Positions 7,031 to 15,254 of a DNA stretch of 18,840 nucleotides are shown piece by piece. The DNA is from Gammaproteobacteria bacterium (GTDB lineage: Bacteria; Pseudomonadota; Gammaproteobacteria; Steroidobacterales; Steroidobacteraceae), in contig JAQGOE010000128.1 in assembly GCA_028293725.1 (NCBI GenBank), positions 1 through 18,840 on the forward strand, given 5' to 3'. Below the pieces are notes generated by a model. It ran no database searches, was not told the origin of the DNA, and saw nothing but the letters and a program-made list of their open reading frames with translations. The position numbers and the translations under genes were made by a program. Every line of letters begins with the position of its first letter. The first letter of the stretch is position 1.

Positions 7031-7723
7031 CTAAACGGTCAGGTGCTTTTGAACCAGCTCGTCGGTGAGCTCGGCAATTTTCCCGGCGACTACCAAGCGT
7101 CCCTTGTCGAGAATGCGGACGTCGCTGGCGACCCGGCGGGCAAACGGCAGCTTCTGCTCCACAAGCAGGACCGTTAGTCCCGCGGCGCGCAAGCGGGTAA
7201 TGACGTCCCCGATTTCGTGAACGATGTTGGGCTGAATGCCCTCGGTCGGCTCATCAAGAATCAGTAGGGTCGGCTCGATAACCAAAGCCCTGCCGATGGC
7301 GAGCTGCTGCTGCTGGCCGCCGGACAGGTCCCCACCCCGGCGACCCAGCATGCGCTTCAAAACGGGAAACAGCTCGTAGATGTGCTCAGGAACCGCACGC
7401 GCCCCGTCTCGCCGAGCGGCGAGCCCGATGCGCAGGTTCTCCTCCACCGTGAGCTGCGAAAAGATCTCCCGCCCCTGCGGCACGTAGCCGATACCGAGCC
7501 GGGCGCGCGCTTCCGCCGCCGTTGCCCGCAGATCGCGCCCATCGAACGACAGCTCGCCCGTCGCGAGTGGCAGCAGTCCCATGATGCATTTGAGCAAAGT
7601 TGTCTTGCCCATGCCGTTGCGGCCCATGAGACAGGTGCAGGACCCCTTCGGAACCGTCATATCGAGGTCCCAGAGAGTGTGGCTGCCGCCGTAGAACTGA
7701 TTGATATGAGTAAGGGTCAGCAT
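7031..7723 (-). CDS. urtE: Urea ABC transporter ATP-binding subunit UrtE
   Basis: This is a 230-residue ATPase of the branched-chain amino acid/urea (LivF-like) group. Walker A is GRNGMGKT (34-41), the ABC signature LSGGQ (133-137), Walker B LLILDE (153-158), and the H-loop region gives VEQKLPFARR. The start MLTLTHINQFYGGSHTLWD and the text EPTEGIQPNI are characteristic of UrtE. It pairs with UrtD to power UrtBC. It is the last urt gene and lies 6 bp after urtD, so it is cotranscribed and probably translationally coupled. Confidence 0.94.
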   Translation of the reverse strand: MLTLTHINQFYGGSHTLWDLDMTVPKGSCTCLMGRNGMGKTTLLKCIMGLLPLATGELSFDGRDLRATAAEARARLGIGYVPQGREIFSQLTVEENLRIGLAARRDGARAVPEHIYELFPVLKRMLGRRGGDLSGGQQQQLAIGRALVIEPTLLILDEPTEGIQPNIVHEIGDVITRLRAAGLTVLLVEQKLPFARRVASDVRILDKGRLVVAGKIAELTDELVQKHLTV

Positions 7724-7729
7724 CGCGGC

Positions 7730-8584
7730 TCACTCGCCCAGGTAGACCTCGATCACTTTCGGGTCGCTCTGCACCTGGTCGATGTTGCCCTCGGCGAGCA
7801 CATGGCCCTCGTGCAACACGGTCACCTTCTTTGCAATCGAGCGCACGAACTCCATATCGTGCTCGACGACGATGACCGAATGCGCCCCGGCGAGTGAGGT
7901 CAGCAGCTCGGCCGTACGCTCGACCTCCTGCGGAGTCATTCCCGCGACGGGCTCGTCGACGAGCAGCAACCGCGGCGACTGCATCAGCAGCATGCCGATT
8001 TCCAGCCATTGCTTCTGACCATGCGACAAAACACCGGCTAGCGAGTGCCGGCACTCCACGAGCCCGATCGTCTGCAACACCTCCTCGATGCGCTCGCGCT
8101 GTGCGGGCGTCAGGCGCGCGAACAGTCCGTACCAGACCGACTTGTTGCCCGCCATGGAGAGCTCGAGATTCTCGAACACCGTGTGCTGTCCGAACACCGT
8201 CGGCTTCTGGAATTTCCGGCCGATGCCCGCCTGCGCGATTTCAGGCTCGGTATGCGCCAGCAGGTCGATCGTCTGCCCGAACCACGCGGAGCCATAATCC
8301 GGCCGGGTCTTCCCCGTGATGACATCCATCATGGTGGTCTTGCCCGCCCCATTCGGACCGATGATACAGCGCAACTCCCCTGTCTCAATGTACAGAGTCA
8401 GCGCATTCAACGCCTTGAAGCCATCAAAGCTGACCGTGATGTCTTCTATATAAAGTATGAATCCATGCGAGCCGTCAGGCCCGGCCGAGAGCGCATCCGA
8501 GGTCAGAATCGGGCCGACGCGCGGCGGATTGGCGCTACGCGAGCGCCCCGACAATTTTCCAGCGATCGAGGCCGCGACGTTCAT
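7730..8584 (-). CDS. urtD: Urea ABC transporter ATP-binding subunit UrtD
   Basis: This is a 284-residue LivG-like ATPase. Walker A is GPNGAGKT (76-83), the signature is LSHGQKQ (187-193, the His variant usual in UrtD), Walker B LLLVDE (206-211) followed by PVAGMT, and the H-loop VVEHDMEFV. The start is the ATG overlapping the urtC stop (ATGA at 8581-8584); a longer frame upstream would run deep into urtC. About 40 N-terminal residues precede the ABC domain, which is somewhat long. It forms the nucleotide-binding heterodimer with UrtE. Confidence 0.94.
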   Translation of the reverse strand: MNVAASIAGKLSGRSRSANPPRVGPILTSDALSAGPDGSHGFILYIEDITVSFDGFKALNALTLYIETGELRCIIGPNGAGKTTMMDVITGKTRPDYGSAWFGQTIDLLAHTEPEIAQAGIGRKFQKPTVFGQHTVFENLELSMAGNKSVWYGLFARLTPAQRERIEEVLQTIGLVECRHSLAGVLSHGQKQWLEIGMLLMQSPRLLLVDEPVAGMTPQEVERTAELLTSLAGAHSVIVVEHDMEFVRSIAKKVTVLHEGHVLAEGNIDQVQSDPKVIEVYLGE

Positions 8585-9723
8585 GAGGCCCGCCGCGCGG
8601 CCCGCGGCAACAACCCCACGATACCGCGGGGAAGAAAGACCGTAACCAACACGAACAGCGCGCCCAGCGCGTAGAGCCACATCTCCGGCAGTGCCCCCGT
8701 CAGATACGTCTTCGCATAGTTCACCAGCAACGCGCCCACCACCGCACCGTAGAGGACACCACGACCTCCAACCGCAACCCAGATAACCACCTCGATCGAG
8801 TTCAAAGGCGCGAATTCGCCCGGGTTGATGATCCCTACCTGCGGCACATAGAGAGCCCCCGCGACACCGGCCAGGGCCGCCGAGAACACGAACACCCAGA
8901 GCTTGTACGACTCGACGCGGTAACCCAGAAAGCGCGCGCGACTCTCCGCATCACGAACCGCTTCGATGACACGACCCGCCCGCGAAATCACCACATACCG
9001 GCAGACGACGTACCCCAGCGCCAGCGCCAGCGCCGAAGCCACGAATAAGCCCACTCGCGTGGCGGGCGAATGCAGGTCATACCCCAGCAGGTCCTTGAAA
9101 TCCGTGAACCCGTTGTTACCGCCAAAGCCCATGTCATTGCGGAAAAAGGCCAGCATCAGCGCGTAGGTCAGCGCCTGCGTAATGATCGAGAGATACACGC
9201 CGGTCACACGCGAGCGGAACGCCAGCCACCCGAATACCAGCGCCAACAATGACGGCACCACGATCACCATCGCAGCCGCGAACCAGAACATGTCGAACCC
9301 GTACCAATACCACGGCAATTCCTTCCAGTTCAGGAACACCATGAAATCGGGAAGCAGCGGATTGCCGTAGACCCCTCGGGCGCCGATCTCGCGCATGAGA
9401 TACATCCCGATGGCGTACCCACCCAGCGCAAAAAAAGCGGAATGCCCGAGAGTGAGAATTCCGCAGTAGCCCCACACCAGATCGACGGCGAGTGCGAATA
9501 TGGCGTACGTCATGTACTTGCCAAGCAGCGCCACCGTGTAAGTCGTGAGATGGAGCGCCGACGACTCCGGCACCGCCAAAGTCAGCAACGGCACGAAGAT
9601 ACCCAGCGCGGCCAACACCGCCAGCAGAATGAGCGCCGGACGATCCAGCAGCCGCTGCCGCGATCCCGCGCCACCGCCTGCCGACTGGGCCGCAGCCACA
9701 GTAGCGCCCTGCGAAGACGTCAT
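8581..9723 (-). CDS. urtC: Urea ABC transporter permease UrtC
   Basis: This 380-residue LivM-like inner-membrane permease has many hydrophobic segments starting about residue 30. Family-typical stretches include DLVWGYCGILTLGHSAFFA (about 80-98), NNGFTDF, and VWVAVGGRGVLYGAVVGALL near the C-terminus (read here as IWVAVGGRGV). It pairs with UrtB to form the urea channel. It begins 4 bp after the urtB stop and overlaps urtD by four bases, showing tight coupling. A Gly/Ser/Gln-rich cytoplasmic N-terminus of about 28 residues precedes the first membrane helix. Confidence 0.94.
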   Translation of the reverse strand: MTSSQGATVAAAQSAGGGAGSRQRLLDRPALILLAVLAALGIFVPLLTLAVPESSALHLTTYTVALLGKYMTYAIFALAVDLVWGYCGILTLGHSAFFALGGYAIGMYLMREIGARGVYGNPLLPDFMVFLNWKELPWYWYGFDMFWFAAAMVIVVPSLLALVFGWLAFRSRVTGVYLSIITQALTYALMLAFFRNDMGFGGNNGFTDFKDLLGYDLHSPATRVGLFVASALALALGYVVCRYVVISRAGRVIEAVRDAESRARFLGYRVESYKLWVFVFSAALAGVAGALYVPQVGIINPGEFAPLNSIEVVIWVAVGGRGVLYGAVVGALLVNYAKTYLTGALPEMWLYALGALFVLVTVFLPRGIVGLLPRAARRAS

Positions 9724-9727
9724 GAGC

Positions 9728-11389
9728 TCAAGTCTCCACCGCCCGGCCCTTCTGCGGGAATAACCCCCGGGGCCGTCTCTGTATAAAGAGAATCAAGCAG
9801 ACGAGCACAATGATCTTCCCCAGCACCGCGCCAGCGTAAGGCTCCAGTATCTTGTTGATAACACCGAGAGACATCCCCCCGATCAACGTCCCCCACAGAT
9901 TACCGACCCCCCCAAACACCACCACCATGAACGAGTCCACGATGTACGACTGCCCGAGGTTGGGGCCAACGTTGGTGAGTTGGCTCAACGCGACGCCCGC
10001 GACGCCGGCGATTCCCGAGCCCAGCCCGAAAGTCAGGGCGTCCACCCAGTCGGTCCGCACGCCCATGGCCTTCGCCATCGCCCGGTTCTGCGCCACCGCT
10101 CTGACTTCGAGACCGAGCCGCGTGCGCTTCAACACGAGCTGCAGAACGAAAAACACGGCCACCGTGAACAACACGATAACGAGCCGGTTGTAGGTAATCG
10201 ACAGCGCATCGTTTACCTGCAGCGACCCCGCCATCCATGACGGCGACTCGACCGGACGATTGTTCGCTGTGAAAATATCCCGCACCACCTGCTGCAGAAC
10301 CAGGCTCAGTCCGAAGGTGGCGAGCAGCGTCTCGAGCGGCCGACCGTAGAGGAATCGCACGATGAAACGCTCAATGAGCACACCGACCAACCCGGCGACA
10401 ATGAACGCGGCCGGCACCGCGAGAACGATCGAAGTGCCAATGGCATTCGGCAACAGCAGTTGCATAACATAGGCAGTGTAGGCGCCTATCATCATGAGCT
10501 CGCCGTGAGCCATGTTGATCACGCCCATGACACCGAACGTGATCGCCAGCCCGATCGCAGCCAGCACGAGCACCGATCCCAGGCTGAGGCCAAAGAACAG
10601 CATCTCAATGACGCCGTAGAACTTCCTCCACGAATCGATATGTCGGATGGCTTGCGCGGCCGCGTTGCGGACCCCGATATCCGCCTCCCCACCCGGGTCC
10701 GTCATCGCCACCAGACGGTTATAAACATCAGGATTGAGGCTAGACCGGAGCGTGCCAATGGCGGCGAGCCGCTTCTGCGGCGACTCGTCCCCGAGGGCGG
10801 CCAGTGCCAGCCCCGTCTCAATCTCATGTTTGACAGCAGAATCGGGCTCGCGGCCCAACCGCGCTTGTAAAAGAGTCAGGGCCGCAGCGGCGCTCGCTGA
10901 ATTGGCGCCCTCATCGAACAGTCGCAACATCTCCTTGACGGCCGCGAGGCGTGCGCCCTTGTCGGGACTCGAGAGGTCGAATTGCGCCAGCGCACTCCGG
11001 AGCACCCGGCGCAATGAATTATTGATGCCGACCTTCTCGAATCCCTCCTCGGGCACAGTGCCGGCGCTCTTTCCGGTCAACGGGTCCGTCAACGCATAGC
11101 CGGAAGCAACAGGCGCGACAATGAACACCTTCGCGTCGCTCGTACGGGTGTACGCATTCCCCTCGAGCAACGCCCTCAGCAATTCCTTGGTACCGGCCTG
11201 GCGCGACTCCGCCAGGCCCTTGATCAACTCGGCTTTACGGCTATAGCTCGCGGCAGGTAACTCAGCAACCGCCGCGGCGAGAGGCACAGTCTCTCCGGCG
11301 GCAGGCGCCACGCCTGCCGCATCGTCAGCCGCCGCGGGGCGCATGAGCCCGACGGCGGCCAGAAAGACGACCAGAAGTGCCGCCTTCAC
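9728..11389 (-). CDS. urtB: Urea ABC transporter permease UrtB with N-terminal periplasmic domain
   Basis: The protein has 553 residues. A signal-like helix (1-21) is followed by a soluble region of about 230 residues rich in alanine/leucine helices (HEAT-like, e.g. GARLAAVKEMLRLFDEGAN), which is typical of UrtB and absent from LivH. The LivH-like permease domain starts near residue 258 (VIEMLFFGLSLGSVLVLAAI) and contains GVINMAHGELMMIGAY, RPLETLLATFGLSLVLQQ and VVFGGVGNLWGT. The soluble part is expected to face the periplasm. The gene starts 10 bp after the urtA stop. It forms the transmembrane pore with UrtC. Confidence 0.95.
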   Translation of the reverse strand: MKAALLVVFLAAVGLMRPAAADDAAGVAPAAGETVPLAAAVAELPAASYSRKAELIKGLAESRQAGTKELLRALLEGNAYTRTSDAKVFIVAPVASGYALTDPLTGKSAGTVPEEGFEKVGINNSLRRVLRSALAQFDLSSPDKGARLAAVKEMLRLFDEGANSASAAAALTLLQARLGREPDSAVKHEIETGLALAALGDESPQKRLAAIGTLRSSLNPDVYNRLVAMTDPGGEADIGVRNAAAQAIRHIDSWRKFYGVIEMLFFGLSLGSVLVLAAIGLAITFGVMGVINMAHGELMMIGAYTAYVMQLLLPNAIGTSIVLAVPAAFIVAGLVGVLIERFIVRFLYGRPLETLLATFGLSLVLQQVVRDIFTANNRPVESPSWMAGSLQVNDALSITYNRLVIVLFTVAVFFVLQLVLKRTRLGLEVRAVAQNRAMAKAMGVRTDWVDALTFGLGSGIAGVAGVALSQLTNVGPNLGQSYIVDSFMVVVFGGVGNLWGTLIGGMSLGVINKILEPYAGAVLGKIIVLVCLILFIQRRPRGLFPQKGRAVET

Positions 11390-11399
11390 GCGGAAACAC

Positions 11400-12686
11400 T
11401 CACTTGTAGCTCTGCCCCGAGCACACTTTCGTCTTCGTGTTGTAGTTGCCGCACTTCAACGTCACCCAGTCAGCTTCGATGTCCTTGCTGCCAGGCAGAT
11501 AGTCGGACCACGCATCTCCTGGCACGAGTCCAGGCGACTTCCATACTACGTCGAACTGACCGTCCGCGCGCACCTCGCCAATGTAGACAGGCTTGGTGAT
11601 GTGATGGTTCGGAAGCAACTTGGCTACGCCGCCGGTCAAATTCGGGGTCTCGAGGCCAGGCAACGCCGCGATGACCTTCTCCGTATCGACCGTGCCGGCC
11701 TTCTGCACCGCCTTCACCCAGAGGTTGAAGCCGATCACGTGCGCTTCCATCGGATCGTTGAAGGTACGCTTATCGCTCTTGATGAACGTATGCCACTTCT
11801 TGATCCATTCCTTGTTGGTGGGCGTATCAATACTCATGAAGTAGTTCCACGCTGCGAGGTGACCCACCAGCGGTTTGGCGTCGAGACCGGCGAGCTCCTC
11901 CTCACCGACCGAGAACGCCACGACCGGGATGTCCTCCGCCGAGATCTTCTGATTCGCCAGCTCTTTGTAGAAGGGCACGTTGGCATCGCCGTTGATGGTC
12001 GAAACCACCGCGGTCTTCTTGCCAGCCGAGCCAAACTTCTTGATCTGCGCCACGATACTCTGCCAATCGGAGTGGCCGAACGGCGTGTAGTTGATGAGGA
12101 TGTCCTCATCCTTGACGCCCTTCTGTTTCAGATACGCCTCGAGGACCTTGTTCGTGGTGCGCGGATAGACATAGTCGGTTCCCGCCAGCACCCAGCGCTT
12201 CACGCCGCCGTCCTTCATCAGGTAGTCCACCGCGGGGATCGCCTGTTGGTTGGGCGCCGCGCCGGTGTAGATGACGTTCTTCGAAGACTCTTCGCCCTCG
12301 TACTGCACCGGGTAGAAAAGCAGCCCATTGTCCTTCTCGAACACCGGCAGCACGGATTTACGGGACACGGACGTCCAGCAGCCGAACACCACCGCCACCT
12401 TGTCTTTTTCGAGCAGCTCCGAAGCCTTCTCGGCAAACAACGGCCAGTTGGAAGCCGGGTCGACAACGACGGCCTCGAGCTTCTTGCCGAGCAGGCCGCC
12501 CTTCTTGTTCTGCTCGTCGATGAGCATGAGGACCGTGTCCTTGAGCGTCGTCTCGCTGATGGCCATGGTGCCGGAGAGCGAGTGCAGCACACCAATCTTG
12601 ATGGTATCGGCCGCGCTCGCCACTGCGCAGAGCGCCAGGCCGCATACCAGCGGCAGCGTCCGAGTGATTACAGACTTGAGTTTCAT
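11400..12686 (-). CDS. urtA: Urea ABC transporter substrate-binding protein UrtA
   Basis: This 428-residue periplasmic binding protein has a Sec signal peptide (1-25, cleavage ASA/ADTIK) and no lipobox. The mature start DTIKIGVLHSLSGTMAISE is diagnostic of UrtA/FmdD-type urea and short-amide binders, as are WTSVSRKSVLPVFE, FYPVQYEGEESS and GTDYVYPRT. AGGGGA (12695-12700) lies 8 nt before the chosen ATG; a longer upstream frame would overlap the porin gene. It delivers urea (possibly also short amides) to UrtBC. It is second in the operon, 31 bp downstream of the porin gene, and is expected to be the most abundant component. Confidence 0.96.
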   Translation of the reverse strand: MKLKSVITRTLPLVCGLALCAVASAADTIKIGVLHSLSGTMAISETTLKDTVLMLIDEQNKKGGLLGKKLEAVVVDPASNWPLFAEKASELLEKDKVAVVFGCWTSVSRKSVLPVFEKDNGLLFYPVQYEGEESSKNVIYTGAAPNQQAIPAVDYLMKDGGVKRWVLAGTDYVYPRTTNKVLEAYLKQKGVKDEDILINYTPFGHSDWQSIVAQIKKFGSAGKKTAVVSTINGDANVPFYKELANQKISAEDIPVVAFSVGEEELAGLDAKPLVGHLAAWNYFMSIDTPTNKEWIKKWHTFIKSDKRTFNDPMEAHVIGFNLWVKAVQKAGTVDTEKVIAALPGLETPNLTGGVAKLLPNHHITKPVYIGEVRADGQFDVVWKSPGLVPGDAWSDYLPGSKDIEADWVTLKCGNYNTKTKVCSGQSYK

Positions 12687-12717
12687 GTGTTCTTTCCCCT
12701 GTAGCGTATTCGTAAAA

Positions 12718-13854
12718 TCACATCTGGACCTGCAGACCGAGTCCCACGACCCTGTGGTCGACACCGGCGATGTCGTGGTCATACTTGACATCGAGGTAGT
12801 AGAGGCTCAGGCGGGCGTTGAATTGTTTGATGATGTAGTTGAGCTCGACATCCACGGTCTTCTGGGTGTCGTTATGGGTCGCTCCCGTATCGAACGTGTA
12901 GTCCGCATGCGCGTATTTGACGAGCGGCTGGAATTTGCCGATGCCCACTACCGTGGGAAACATGTAGCTTCCCAGGATGTAGTAGCCGTTACTCGTATCG
13001 CCGGCATAGCCACCGAAGTGGTCGTACTTAGCGTATTCCGACTCGACGTCGACGACCCCGAAATTCGGCAGCTTCTTCTCGAGCAGGAAGTCCGCGGAGT
13101 AGGCCTTGTTGCCGTCCGAGGTCTGACCATCTACGCCGATGGCGAGAAGGTCTTTGTCGCCGTAATACGTACCGTTGAGGTAGTAGCCGGCCTCCTTGTC
13201 CCAGAGGTCGACCATCACGCGTGCCGAAGACACCACGTTCGAAGTCCCAACGGTGCTGGGTACGTCGAACGCGCCGACGGCGACCTTGACTATGCCGAAC
13301 TGACCCCAGTACATCACGCCGTTATCGCGGCCCACCGCGGTGGAAGGAAAGCCATCCTGAACTCCGTCCCGATACACGGCCCACTGGTTTGCATAATATG
13401 GGCCATACAGGTTCGCGCGGTCGCTGGGGGGCAGGAACCGGCCGGCCCAGATGTTTACCTGGTCTCCCCAGGAGAACTGCGCGGCGGCATCGAGCACCTG
13501 CACCGAGTTGTTCCCGTTCGGCGGACTGCCTTCGTACTCCGTGTTGAACATGAAACTGACGTGATCCATCACGTGCCCGCTGACGTACAGCCGGATGCTG
13601 TCCAGATTGAAATTGTCGGACTTTTTGCCGCCAGTCGGATCGTTGTACTCGAAGTCGGTCCGCATGCCGGCGCCGATGGAGATCGGCGGCTGCGGGGGGT
13701 CATCCGCCAGCGCCCGCGACAGCGGCGCCACCAGCGCTGTTGCGCCGATGAGTCCCAGGGCCAGCCGGGACCCCGATCGCCCGGGCTTATGGATCTGGCA
13801 CAAAGTTGGTGCGAACCGGGCAGACCCCTGCCCGAATTGGTGCGATCTAGTCAC
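12718..13854 (-). CDS. Outer-membrane porin, FmdC-like, first gene of the urt operon
   Basis: This 378-residue protein starts at GTG 13854, chosen because GGGGAG (13862-13867) sits 7 nt upstream; an in-frame GTG at 13869 overlaps that site. The leader is long, with its hydrophobic core at about 31-45 (LALGLIGATALVAPL) and a likely cut at ALA/DD near 50. The mature part alternates polar and aromatic residues as in 16- or 18-strand porins (YYLNGTYYGDKDLLAIGVDG, NARLSLYYLDVKYDHD) and resembles the OprO/OprP-type group. Location ahead of urtA and general likeness suggest FmdC, the amide/urea-inducible porin of Methylophilus methylotrophus. The C-terminus is ...GLGLQVQM, so the usual terminal Phe/Trp for Bam recognition is replaced by Met. 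Predicted role: passage of urea or short amides across the outer membrane. Confidence 0.85.
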   Translation of the reverse strand: MTRSHQFGQGSARFAPTLCQIHKPGRSGSRLALGLIGATALVAPLSRALADDPPQPPISIGAGMRTDFEYNDPTGGKKSDNFNLDSIRLYVSGHVMDHVSFMFNTEYEGSPPNGNNSVQVLDAAAQFSWGDQVNIWAGRFLPPSDRANLYGPYYANQWAVYRDGVQDGFPSTAVGRDNGVMYWGQFGIVKVAVGAFDVPSTVGTSNVVSSARVMVDLWDKEAGYYLNGTYYGDKDLLAIGVDGQTSDGNKAYSADFLLEKKLPNFGVVDVESEYAKYDHFGGYAGDTSNGYYILGSYMFPTVVGIGKFQPLVKYAHADYTFDTGATHNDTQKTVDVELNYIIKQFNARLSLYYLDVKYDHDIAGVDHRVVGLGLQVQM

Positions 13855-13892
13855 TTGAGTTCTCCCCACCGGCTTAACGCCTGTTTGTCGTC

Positions 13893-13909
13893 AAGCTAGG
13901 GGAGCGCCA
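13893..13909 (-). promoter_or_regulatory. Candidate sigma-54 promoter for porin-urtABCDE
   Basis: On the minus strand the sequence TGGCGCTCCCCTAGCTT matches the -24/-12 consensus TGGCACRNNNNTTGCWW in the GG and GC doublets with exact spacing, and in 10 of 13 constrained positions. Transcription would start near 13883, giving a leader of about 29 nt that contains the GGGGAG ribosome site. Sigma-54 and NtrC control of urea uptake is well established in other proteobacteria. Confidence 0.5.
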
Positions 13910-13922
13910 CGGCCGGCGGTAC

Positions 13923-13960
13923 GGGCCGTTTGACGTAGGGGCATGGGGCGTTTGACGTAG
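13923..13960. repeat. Pair of 16-bp direct repeats, 22-bp period (candidate operator)
   Basis: GGGCCGTTTGACGTAG (13923-13938) and GGGGCGTTTGACGTAG (13945-13960) differ at one base and are spaced exactly 22 bp, two helical turns. They lie just upstream of the sigma-54-type promoter of the porin and about 75-115 bp from the ureD start, a suitable place for an activator dimer serving one or both operons. Confidence 0.6.
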
Positions 13961-14036
13961 ACGGCGTGTCGTGCGGGAATGCGATCATGAAAACCAATGA
14001 GCGGAAATCCAACAGCACCGGGCGGGACGGAATCGA

Positions 14037-14915
14037 GTGAATGCCAGCGTGCGCAACGTTGCCAAAGCACATCAGCGCGTCGATGGCGAAGCCCGGATCG
14101 CCTTTCGCCGCCGCGCCGACGGCGTGATCGCACTGGCCGACCTCTACCAGCGAGCGCCTTGCCGCGTTCTTTTTCCGACGACCGAGGCCGGCGAGACCCT
14201 GCAAGCGGTTCTTCTGACTACGAGCGGCGGACTGACGGGCGGAGATCGAACACGAGTCTCGGTCTCGGTCGAGCCAAGTGCTCGGGCCACGGTCACTACG
14301 CAGGCCGCGGAAAAGATCTATCGCGCGCTGCCGGACACTGGCGACGCGGTAGTGCAGGTCGAGATGCGAGTGGGGGATGGCGCCTGGGCAGAATGGCTGG
14401 CGCAGGAGACGATCGTATTCGAAGGCTCCCGACTACGGCGCCTGTTCGCCGCGGATGTAGCCGCCACTGGGCAACTCCTGGCTGTGGAAAGCGTCGTGTT
14501 CGGCCGTACCGCGATGGGAGAGTTCTTCAACAGCGGGATGCTTCACGACGCGTGGCGCATCAGCCGCGCGGGACGACTCATCTGGGCCGACGCCCTGCAT
14601 CTGGATGGGGCCCCGCATCCGGATGGAAATATACAGCGTCTGCGGGCCATGCCATTCGGTTTTGGCACCAGCGTCGCCTGCTCAACAATCCTTTACGCTG
14701 GGGCGGATGCGCCCCAGCAGCTCGCAGAAGCGCGGCGTTTGCTGAGCGATTGCCCATTATCGTGCGGCGCTACATCGCTGGACGGAATCATGCTCGTGCG
14801 CATAATGGCCGATGACGCCTCGGAGTTGCGTGCGGCCGTGATGAAGCTGATCGCCGGGATCAGGCAGGCCGCGGCATCTTTGCCGGCGCAACTTCCCCGG
14901 GTATGGCACTGTTGA
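14037..14915 (+). CDS. ureD: Urease accessory protein UreD (UreH)
   Basis: This 292-residue protein starts at GTG 14037 (weak GGGACGGA upstream); a second GTG at 14049 is possible. Family text is clear: LYQRAPCRVLFP, LLTTSGGLTGGDRTRVSVSV, ARATVTTQAAEKIYRA, EWLAQETIVFEGSRLRR, VFGRTAMGE and LRAMPFGFGTSV. UreD is the scaffold that binds apo-urease and the UreF-UreG complex and carries nickel to the active site. First gene of the ure operon, 9 bp ahead of ureA, consistent with the common ureDABCEFG order. Confidence 0.95.
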   Translation: MNASVRNVAKAHQRVDGEARIAFRRRADGVIALADLYQRAPCRVLFPTTEAGETLQAVLLTTSGGLTGGDRTRVSVSVEPSARATVTTQAAEKIYRALPDTGDAVVQVEMRVGDGAWAEWLAQETIVFEGSRLRRLFAADVAATGQLLAVESVVFGRTAMGEFFNSGMLHDAWRISRAGRLIWADALHLDGAPHPDGNIQRLRAMPFGFGTSVACSTILYAGADAPQQLAEARRLLSDCPLSCGATSLDGIMLVRIMADDASELRAAVMKLIAGIRQAAASLPAQLPRVWHC

Positions 14916-14924
14916 GAAAGACTC

Positions 14925-15227
14925 ATGAATCTGACACCCCGCGAAAAAGACAAACTGCTCGTCGCGATGGCGGCAATAGTCGCCCGCCGGCGCCTGGAGC
15001 GTGGCGTGAAGCTGAACCATCCGGAGGCCATCGCGCTCATCACCGATGTCGTCGTAGAGGGCGCCCGCGACGGCCTGAGCGTTGCTCACCTGATGCAGGC
15101 GGGTGCCAAAGTGCTCACCCGCGATCAGGTCATGGAGGGCGTACCCGAGATGATTCATGACATCCAGGTCGAAGCGACCTTCCCCGACGGGACGAAGCTC
15201 GTCACTGTCCATCAGCCGATCCGCTGA
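14925..15227 (+). CDS. ureA: Urease gamma subunit UreA
   Basis: This 100-residue protein is full length for the gamma subunit. Motifs [38 protein letters not shown] and [26 protein letters not shown] match the family throughout. It is the small structural subunit of the (alpha-beta-gamma)3 urease in the cytoplasm. The start ATG has a weak GAGAAAG site that overlaps the ureD stop region, so coupling to ureD is likely. Confidence 0.98.
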   Translation: MNLTPREKDKLLVAMAAIVARRRLERGVKLNHPEAIALITDVVVEGARDGLSVAHLMQAGAKVLTRDQVMEGVPEMIHDIQVEATFPDGTKLVTVHQPIR

Positions 15228-15254
15228 AGTCCTCATCACGGCGCGAGGTCACGC

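Larger units (their letters stand above)
13855..14036. promoter_or_regulatory. Divergent control region between porin-urt and ure operons
   Basis: The 182 bp contain a sigma-54-type promoter facing the porin (13893-13909) and two direct repeats (13923-13938, 13945-13960). For ureD I see TTGACG within the second repeat (13952-13957) but no acceptable -10 at 16-18 bp. The coordinated, divergent layout suggests shared nitrogen control. Confidence 0.55.

Noticed and set aside
7023..7034. Short dyad TTAGT-CC-ACTAA at the urtE stop as a terminator
   Set aside because: A 5-bp AT-rich stem with a 2-nt loop cannot form a stable hairpin.
6979..7060. PhoB box upstream of psiF
   Set aside because: No pair of CTGTCAT-like repeats at 11-bp spacing is present.
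12600..12686. UrtA as a lipoprotein (LALC near residue 20)
   Set aside because: The residue before Cys is Leu, not Gly/Ala/Ser, and a good signal peptidase I site (ASA/AD) follows.
11343..13899. Two long plus-strand open frames (11343-12704, 12328-13899) opposite urtA and the porin
   Set aside because: Their translations are shadow-like, rich in Arg/Val/His with no domain, while the minus strand encodes clear families with good starts.
13952..13980. Sigma-70 promoter for ureD starting with TTGACG
   Set aside because: No AT-rich -10 occurs 16-18 bp downstream; the TTGACG is better explained as part of the direct repeat.
13855..14036. Guanidine (ykkC) or other riboswitch before the urt or ure operon
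   Set aside because: Such elements can precede urea-related genes, but the leader implied by the sigma-54-type site is only about 29 nt and I see no conserved riboswitch core on either strand.
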